Assembly: GCA_035295665.1 (NCBI GenBank) | Contig: DATGIQ010000570.1 | Location: 1-9,438 of the forward strand | Length of the DNA stretch: 9,438 bases | Direction of reading: 5' to 3' | Source: DATGIQ01 sp035295665 | GTDB lineage: Bacteria > Planctomycetota > Planctomycetia > Gemmatales > Gemmataceae | Shown: piece by piece, positions 1-4,704 of the stretch | How positions within the stretch are numbered: the first letter of the stretch is position 1 | How the letters are laid out: the number at the start of each line of letters is the position of its first letter | Notes under the pieces: generated by a model | Database searches by the model: none | What the model was told of the DNA's origin: nothing | The model's input: the letters and a program-made list of their open reading frames with translations, nothing else | Made by a program: the position numbers and the translations under genes

Positions 1-117
1 ATCAGCCAGGGAAGGGACCACCCGCTCCTCCAGCCACTCCAGCCGCAGTCGGTACGGGGCTCGCCGTGCCGGCGGGGCCGGAATGCGGGCTCGGCTCAGT
101 AGACGGGTGAACAGCAT
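1..117 (-). CDS. Planctomycete secreted/surface protein, N-terminal fragment (runs off left edge)
   Basis: The minus strand from 117 down to 1 is open for 39 codons, starting at an ATG (complement of 115-117). A strong ribosome binding site, GGGAGGAG, lies 8 nt upstream. The first 25 residues are rich in arginine, proline and alanine. They lead into RLRLEWLEERVVPS (residues 24-37), which matches the LExLExRxVxS motif at the N-terminus of many predicted extracellular planctomycete proteins (Planc_extracel-like). The 771-residue protein at 4705-7020 has the same kind of motif. No classical hydrophobic signal peptide is visible, which is usual for this class. The body of the protein lies outside the window, so its function is unknown. 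It is divergent from ECF sigma factor 1. The motif plus the ribosome binding site make this frame better supported than the longer overlapping minus-strand frame at 2-307. Confidence 0.8.
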   Translation of the reverse strand, partial: MLFTRLLSRARIPAPPARRAPYRLRLEWLEERVVPSLAD

Positions 118-125
118 AGCGGTGG

Positions 126-133
126 CTCCTCCC
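126..133 (-). promoter_or_regulatory. Ribosome binding site of the left-edge secreted protein
   Basis: On the minus strand this reads GGGAGGAG, followed by 8 nt and the ATG ending at 117. It is the best Shine-Dalgarno sequence in the window and fixes the start of the partial gene. The two sigma factor genes have no comparable site. Confidence 0.75.
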
Positions 134-480
134 TTTTTCCCGATCCAGGTTCTTCCCGAATCGGCCCCCACACGACACCGACGACCGTAGATTCTTCGGT
201 CGAGCCGACGCCGATCGCACGAAAGCTTGGAGAGGGGTATTTTCGTTATACGAACGGTTACTGCGAAGGCGATGAAAAATGTCGTTTACCATCTTCCGCC
301 ACAGCACACATCATCGAAAACTTCCCCCGATGCAGCAGCGGGCCTGGGCAGGTCGGATTCGGGTACGCGCTCGGATGCTGCTACTTAATGAATTGGCCCG
401 AATTGCGAAAATCTTGCACAGGGAAAATGAAAAAAGCCCCTCGTGTTCTTTGTCGCGGTCCTATCTGAGGCAGAAATCAG

Positions 481-509
481 TTGCAAATGAATCGCAGGCG
501 CATGAAAAT
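481..509 (+). promoter_or_regulatory. Putative promoter of ECF sigma factor 1 (conserved with the paralogous module)
   Basis: TTGCAA (481-486) and GAAAAT (504-509) are separated by 17 nt, and the -10-like box ends 35 nt before the ATG at 545. The paralogous gene at 7341 has TTGCCA, 17 nt, GAAAAT and again 35 nt to its ATG. The hexamers are conserved (5 of 6 and 6 of 6) while the spacer has diverged, as expected of a functional promoter. The boxes resemble housekeeping sigma-70 elements more than the usual ECF-type GGAAC -35 box. The transcription start is predicted near 516, giving a leader of about 30 nt without a clear Shine-Dalgarno sequence. Confidence 0.5.
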
Positions 510-544
510 TGTGAAAGGTTTGTGCCCCAGACGGCAATATCACT

Positions 545-1168
545 ATGTATGAGACCGATTCCTCGCTGCACACCCGGCCGAGTTTGTTGACCCGTATCCG
601 GGATGTGCGGGATGCCGAGGCGTGGAAACTGTTTGTCGAAACGTATGCACCGCTGGTCTACCGTTACGCCCGTCGGCAGGGACTACAAGATGCAGACGCC
701 GCCGATGTCGCCCAGGAAGTGATGGTCGAGGCGGCTCGCTGCTTACGTACCTTCGTGTATCAACCGGAGCGTGGCCGCTTCCGCGATTGGCTAGGGACGG
801 TGAGCCGCCGCCGGCTGGCCCGGTTTCATCGGCAACAGAAACATCAGGAGGCGGGGATCGGCGGCGCGGATACGGATGCAGTACTCGAGCAAGCGACGGC
901 GGCGCAGGCGGAGGCAGCCTGGACCGATGAGTTCAACGCCCAGCTCTTGCGGATTGCTTTGGAGCGTGCTCGGCCCCATTTCGAAGTGCCGACCTGGCGG
1001 GCATTCGAGCGGGTCTGGATCGAGAATCGCCCTGCCGCCGAGGCAGCCGGCGAACTGGGTTTGCCGATCGATGCGATCTATCTAGCGAAGTCACGGGTGT
1101 TGAAGCGCCTGCGCGAAGAGATTGTGCTGTTGGCGGAAGATTTGCCCCAGTTTGTGCCGTTGAGTTGA
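545..1168 (+). CDS. ECF-type RNA polymerase sigma factor (planctomycete kinase-linked type), copy 1
   Basis: This 207-residue protein is predicted to direct RNA polymerase to specific promoters. Sigma region 2 spans about residues 25-95, with DADAADVAQEVM (49-60) and a GRFRDWLGTV segment (77-86) typical of regions 2.2-2.4. A variable linker follows (about 96-125). Region 4 (about 136-193) has a helix-turn-helix ending in DAIYLAKSRVLKRLREEI (175-192). The conserved tail is LLAEDLPQFVPLS. The ATG at 545 is chosen because the paralogue at 7341 aligns from its first residue without gaps, 155 of 207 identical. No Shine-Dalgarno sequence is visible. It lies 203 nt upstream of a kinase gene on the same strand; such sigma-kinase pairs are known in planctomycetes. 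The neighbour's N-terminal ZAS-like motif suggests that the kinase controls this sigma factor (inference). Its regulon cannot be read from the sequence. Confidence 0.93.
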   Translation: MYETDSSLHTRPSLLTRIRDVRDAEAWKLFVETYAPLVYRYARRQGLQDADAADVAQEVMVEAARCLRTFVYQPERGRFRDWLGTVSRRRLARFHRQQKHQEAGIGGADTDAVLEQATAAQAEAAWTDEFNAQLLRIALERARPHFEVPTWRAFERVWIENRPAAEAAGELGLPIDAIYLAKSRVLKRLREEIVLLAEDLPQFVPLS

Positions 1169-1371
1169 CGGGCGAGGCGAACATCGCGGCATGAAGTTCG
1201 CACAGAGGGGGTTGAAGGACGAACCGCGACCGTCCGGGAGCGTGGCACCTGAATAGACGAGGCCCGGCTATCCAGGAGCGCTCCGCCCCCTTCCCGGTCG
1301 GGGCTCGTTTGCCCAAACCATACGCCCTGAATGTTCCTCCCAGTGTTCGGCCTTCTGCACGGTGCATGTTT
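1169..1371 (+). other. Extended spacer between ECF sigma factor 1 and kinase 1
   Basis: This 203-nt spacer has no convincing gene. The equivalent spacer in the second module is only 41 nt, so module 1 carries about 160 nt more. A TTG at 1309 would extend the kinase by 21 residues, but that extension is absent from the paralogue and has no ribosome binding site. A perfect 10-bp palindrome, GGAGCGCTCC, lies at 1275-1284. It could be an operator but could also be chance. The spacer is long enough to hold a promoter for separate kinase expression, although I see no strong boxes. Confidence 0.5.
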
Positions 1372-4300
1372 ATGACCGATTGCCCCCCCTCTCCTACGCT
1401 TGAACAATTGCTCACCGGTGAACTGGCGGAACCAAGGGCCGGGGCGGTGCGCGCACACGTGAGTGGTTGCAGCCATTGTCAGGAGTTGCTCGATCGGCTC
1501 TCCGATGATGCCGAGTTGCGTGGCTGGCTACTGAAGGCATCGAGCTTGGGAACGCAGCCTCCTCTGGATGCTGCATTGGTCCGCTTGATGGACGGCCTGA
1601 GCACGCCGGCAGGACCGGACGACTGCATGACCCCGGTCGCGGCGCGAGCGGTTTCTTCGTTTCTGGGTCCGCCAGACCAGGACGGGGACCTGGGATCGCT
1701 TGGACCGTACGCGGTTCAGGGGGAACTGGGCCGGGGCGGCATGGGAATTGTCCTGCGTGCCTGGGATCCGGCGCTACGCCGCCGCGTGGCCGTGAAGATG
1801 CTGCGTCCGGAGCTGGCCAATGAGCGGACGCGGACCCGGTTCGTGCGCGAGGCACAGGCGGCGGCACACATCAACCATGACCATGTGGTCCGGGTTTATG
1901 CCGTGGCCAATCCGCCGGACAGCCTGCCCTACTTTGCGATGGAATACCTGGGCCCGACGTTCGCCGAGTTGATCCGTGCGCAGCAGACCCTTGAGCCACG
2001 CGCTGCCGCCACCCTGATCGCGCAGGTCGCACACGGATTGGCCGCGGCGCACGCGGCCGGCCTGATCCACCGTGACATCAAGCCCACGAACATCCTGCTA
2101 GAGCCGAGCACCGGCCGGGCGAAAATTACCGATTTCGGTCTGGCCCGGCTGGAGACACAAGCCAGCGGCATGACCCAGGAAGGCACGCTGGCCGGCACGC
2201 CGACATACATGAGCCCGGAACAAGCCCAGGGGCTGAGCAGGGTCGATGGCCGGTCCGATGTGTACAGTCTCGGGGCCACCCTGTACGAGGCGCTCACTGG
2301 CCAGCCGCCGTTTCGGGGCGCTCCGCACATGATTTTGCAGCAAGTGGTCGGCGAAGAGCCACAGTCCCCGCGGCAGCTCAACGATCGCATTCCGTACGAT
2401 CTGGAGACCATTTGTCTGAAGTGCTTGCAGAAAGAGCCGGCGCAGCGCTATGCGGGGGCGCTGGAAGTGGCCCAGGATCTGCAACGTTTCTTGGCCGGCG
2501 AGCCGGTGCAGGCGCGGCCCGTGGGCATTCTCGGGCGTTTTGGCCGCTGGTGCCGCCGCAAGCCGTTGGTCGCCGGCCTGGCGACGGGGCTCGTGGCCGT
2601 TTTTTGTATCGGGTTTGCCGGCGTGACCTGGGAGTGGCGGCAAGCCGTGAAGAGCTCGCTCCGGGCCGAGCAGAACTGGCAGAGTTTGCGTGAGGCGGTG
2701 GATAAGTATTACACACAGGTAAGCGAAAGCCAACTGCTTCAAGAGCCCGGCTTGCAACCGTTGCGGCGGGAATTGTTGGGAGCAGCACGTGATTATTATG
2801 CCCGTTTCGTCCAGGAACAGGACAAGGCGCCCGGGCTTCGTGCTGACCTGGCCGGAGCTTTATTTCGCCTGGCGAACATCACACGCGATATCGACTCGCC
2901 CCAGAAGGCGCGGGAGCTCTTTGAACAGGCGCTTGCTCTCCAGGAACAATTGGTGCACCAGTCGCCGGGAGTCGATGCGTATCAGTTTGCCCTGGCCCAG
3001 ACGCTGAACAACCTGGGCAATGTCTGCCAGGATCTCACGACGAACGAGGCTGCACAACAGCGGAGCCTGACGATCCTTCAGGATCTCGCAGGACGGGGTG
3101 CGGACAGGGATGCGTGCCGCCGCGGCATGTACCGAGCTCATAACAACCTCGCTCATCTCTACGCGGCAGCCTGGCAGCTGGACAAGGCGGAGACGGCTTA
3201 CCTGGCGGCCCTCGCGGCCGCCCAGAAATTGGCCGACGACCACCCGGGCGTCAGTGATTACCAAACCGACCTGATCGCAAGCCACATACCCCTCGGCCTG
3301 CTGTATCAGATGACCGGCCAGCTGAAAAAGGCGGAAACGCACTATCAAGCAGCCCTGGACATGGACCGCCGTTTGGTGGACACCCATCCGGGTGTCGCGA
3401 GCTTCCAGTACGGTTTGGGAATGAGCTATCTCAACCTCGGCGTGGTGCACCTGGTCGACCAGCAAACCATTTCCCGCGAGGCCGCGGCTCCGCTCCGGGC
3501 CCAGGCCCGGAGCGATTGCGAACAGAGTGTGACCTACCTGCGGCAGGTTGCCCAAAATGGTCCGAGCATTACATCGTATCAACATGCGCTGGCCTTGGCC
3601 TTGAACAACCGGGCAGCCATCTGCCAGTTGAACGGTCAATGGGAGGAAGCCGAGACCGCCTTCAAGGAGTCGCTGGCGCTATTTGAGCGGCTCCCTCCCG
3701 ATTACGTGCCCATCGCGAGACTTCAAGGGAATCGCGATTACACGCGCCTGGCCTACGCCGTGTTCTTGAGGGATAGCGGGCGGCACAAGGAAGCGCTCGA
3801 TTGGTTTGATCGCTCGATCCCTGCCGTCGAGGCGTTGTGGCGGCGGGACGAGCGTAACATTCAGGCCAGGACACTCCTCTGCTACGCTTTGGCCGCGCGC
3901 GCGATTGCGTTCACGATGGAAGACCGCTATGCCGATGCGCTCGCCGACTCCGAGCGCGCCTTGGTCCTGGAGCCCGGAACCTACCATCATCTATTTAAGT
4001 TTCAGAATACCCTGCTCCGCGCCCGGGTATCCGGCTCGCAAGGGACACAGTGTTTTCGTGCCCTATACCGGCAAGCCGTTGCGGAGGCGGAAGGGCTCCT
4101 GGGCAAAGGGGTTGTTCCCCCCGGCAGCTTTCTGAGCCTCGCCGCGATGTACTCTCGAGCCGCGGCCGTGGCTGTGGAAGACGAGGAAGTGGTGCCGGCG
4201 GAACGAACCGCACGGGCGGAGCGCTATGCGGCCCGCGCTGTCCTGATGCTCACCAAGGCTCAACAGGCCGGCTTTTTCCTTCCCGCGGGCCGGACTGAAC

Positions 4301-4401
4301 GGCTTCGCAACGAGCCGGTATTCCAACCTCTCCGTGGCCGACCGGACTTTCAGAAACTGTTAGCCGAGGTGCAGCGTGCGGCCGCGGCCGACGGCGAATG
4401 A
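1372..4401 (+). CDS. Membrane Ser/Thr protein kinase with N-terminal ZAS-like zinc motif and TPR sensor domain, copy 1
   Basis: This 1009-residue receptor-type kinase opens with an H29-x3-C33-x2-C36 motif like that of zinc-binding anti-sigma domains, then a linker to about residue 110. The kinase domain (about 113-375) is complete: glycine loop GELGRGGMG (117-125), K142 in VAVK, E160, HRD with D235, K237 and N240, DFG 254-256, and SPE 281-283. It should be active and of the RD type. One transmembrane helix (about 397-420) follows WCRRKP, so the basic side with the kinase is predicted cytoplasmic. The C-terminal half carries about eight TPR-like helical pairs (about 490-870) with recurrent HPGV..YQ spacers, and ends in a NEPVFQPLRGRPDFQ block common in planctomycete TPR kinases. 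ATG 1372 is chosen over TTG 1309 and ATG 1366 by alignment with kinase 2. No Shine-Dalgarno sequence is visible. Inferred role: membrane sensor that phosphorylates targets and may sequester the upstream ECF factor. Confidence 0.93.
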   Translation: MTDCPPSPTLEQLLTGELAEPRAGAVRAHVSGCSHCQELLDRLSDDAELRGWLLKASSLGTQPPLDAALVRLMDGLSTPAGPDDCMTPVAARAVSSFLGPPDQDGDLGSLGPYAVQGELGRGGMGIVLRAWDPALRRRVAVKMLRPELANERTRTRFVREAQAAAHINHDHVVRVYAVANPPDSLPYFAMEYLGPTFAELIRAQQTLEPRAAATLIAQVAHGLAAAHAAGLIHRDIKPTNILLEPSTGRAKITDFGLARLETQASGMTQEGTLAGTPTYMSPEQAQGLSRVDGRSDVYSLGATLYEALTGQPPFRGAPHMILQQVVGEEPQSPRQLNDRIPYDLETICLKCLQKEPAQRYAGALEVAQDLQRFLAGEPVQARPVGILGRFGRWCRRKPLVAGLATGLVAVFCIGFAGVTWEWRQAVKSSLRAEQNWQSLREAVDKYYTQVSESQLLQEPGLQPLRRELLGAARDYYARFVQEQDKAPGLRADLAGALFRLANITRDIDSPQKARELFEQALALQEQLVHQSPGVDAYQFALAQTLNNLGNVCQDLTTNEAAQQRSLTILQDLAGRGADRDACRRGMYRAHNNLAHLYAAAWQLDKAETAYLAALAAAQKLADDHPGVSDYQTDLIASHIPLGLLYQMTGQLKKAETHYQAALDMDRRLVDTHPGVASFQYGLGMSYLNLGVVHLVDQQTISREAAAPLRAQARSDCEQSVTYLRQVAQNGPSITSYQHALALALNNRAAICQLNGQWEEAETAFKESLALFERLPPDYVPIARLQGNRDYTRLAYAVFLRDSGRHKEALDWFDRSIPAVEALWRRDERNIQARTLLCYALAARAIAFTMEDRYADALADSERALVLEPGTYHHLFKFQNTLLRARVSGSQGTQCFRALYRQAVAEAEGLLGKGVVPPGSFLSLAAMYSRAAAVAVEDEEVVPAERTARAERYAARAVLMLTKAQQAGFFLPAGRTERLRNEPVFQPLRGRPDFQKLLAEVQRAAAADGE

Positions 4402-4432
4402 TGGAGCTAGCGGACAAAATTTTGGTAACTCC

Positions 4433-4506
4433 GGGACACCAGCCGGACGCCCCAGCGCAGGAAGGCGTGATGCTGGCCCTGCGCTGGCGCGTCCGGCTGG
4501 TGTCCC
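4433..4506. repeat. Long inverted repeat 1 (29-bp arms, one mismatch)
   Basis: The left arm 4433-4461 begins GGGACACCAGCCGGACG. The right arm 4478-4506 is its reverse complement except at one position, where the left arm has C and the right arm C instead of G. The loop is the 16 nt at 4462-4477. Transcribed from either strand this forms a very stable hairpin. No T-run follows on either side, so it is not a canonical intrinsic terminator. The alternatives are a Rho-independent-like block without a U-tract, an RNA-stabilising 3' structure for the convergent transcripts, or a dispersed REP/MITE-like element. Confidence 0.85.
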
Positions 4507-4530
4507 CTGGCTCTCATACCCAGTCTGAAT

Positions 4531-4615
4531 GTGTCCGTTTTTGTTTCGCGGCGGTTCGCAGAACCGCGTGCGGATGCGCCCCGCGCGGTTCTGCGAACCG
4601 CCGCGAAACGGACAC
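4531..4615. repeat. Long inverted repeat 2 (32-bp paired arms, 6-nt bulge, nested palindromes)
   Basis: The left arm 4531-4568 starts GTGTCCGTTT. The right arm 4584-4615 ends AAACGGACAC. All 32 bases of the right arm pair with the left arm, which has 6 extra bases, TTGTTT (4541-4546), forming a bulge. The loop is 4569-4583. Each arm holds its own 7-bp palindrome: GCGGTTC-GCA-GAACCGC at 4551-4567 and GCGGTTC-TGC-GAACCGC at 4585-4601. The element can therefore fold as one long hairpin or as a cloverleaf with two small stem-loops. No U-tract follows. It may act at the ends of both convergent transcripts or be a miniature mobile repeat. Confidence 0.85.
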
Positions 4616-4704
4616 AACCAACCGGACCATGGATAAGGCGATCGGCTTCCGGCACTTCTTTTTGGAGTGTGGCGTCCAGCCGCCGCACGTCACAATACAT
4701 GACC

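Larger units (their letters stand above)
118..544. other. Divergent intergenic region between the left-edge gene and ECF sigma factor 1
   Basis: This 427-nt stretch is visibly richer in A+T than the flanking genes, especially from about 230 to 540. It should hold promoters for both divergent genes. The sites I can support are the ribosome binding site at 126-133 and the conserved promoter-like element at 481-509. A small inverted repeat, TTCGT-TAT-ACGAA (242-254), is present but is short enough to occur by chance. Short open frames here lack recognisable motifs or ribosome binding sites, and I do not consider them genes. Confidence 0.6.
4402..4704. other. Convergent intergenic region with two long inverted repeats
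   Basis: This 303-nt gap lies between the kinase 1 stop (4401, plus strand) and the stop of the beta-propeller gene (4705, minus strand). It holds two separate long inverted repeats, at 4433-4506 and 4531-4615, only 24 nt apart. Open frames crossing it on both strands (such as the plus frame starting at 4398) are by-products of the repeats and high GC and show no protein family features. The last 90 nt (4616-4704) show nothing recognisable. Confidence 0.7.

Noticed and set aside
242..254. TTCGT-TAT-ACGAA as an operator
   Set aside because: A 5-bp symmetric site in 427 nt of intergenic DNA is expected by chance, and it is not seen upstream of the second module.
2..307. Minus-strand frame of 101 codons at the left edge
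   Set aside because: The alternative frame ending at 117 has both the LExLExRxVxS motif and a GGGAGGAG ribosome site; this one has neither.
279..590. Plus-strand frame of 103 codons upstream of and overlapping ECF sigma factor 1
   Set aside because: It has no ribosome site or domain features, runs across the conserved promoter-like element, and overlaps the sigma start in another frame.
1309..1371. 21-residue N-terminal extension of kinase 1 from a TTG codon
   Set aside because: It is absent from kinase 2, which aligns from MTDCPPSPTLEQLL onward, and no ribosome site precedes the TTG.
3995..4326. Minus-strand frames inside the kinase 1 C-terminus
   Set aside because: They are shadows of the TPR-coding region, with no start signals or family features.
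4433..4506. Classical Rho-independent terminator
   Set aside because: The stem is strong, but no T-run follows on either strand.
4433..4615. CRISPR array or riboswitch in the convergent spacer
   Set aside because: The two hairpins differ in sequence and there are no regularly spaced direct repeats. A riboswitch would be expected upstream of a gene, not at two 3' ends.
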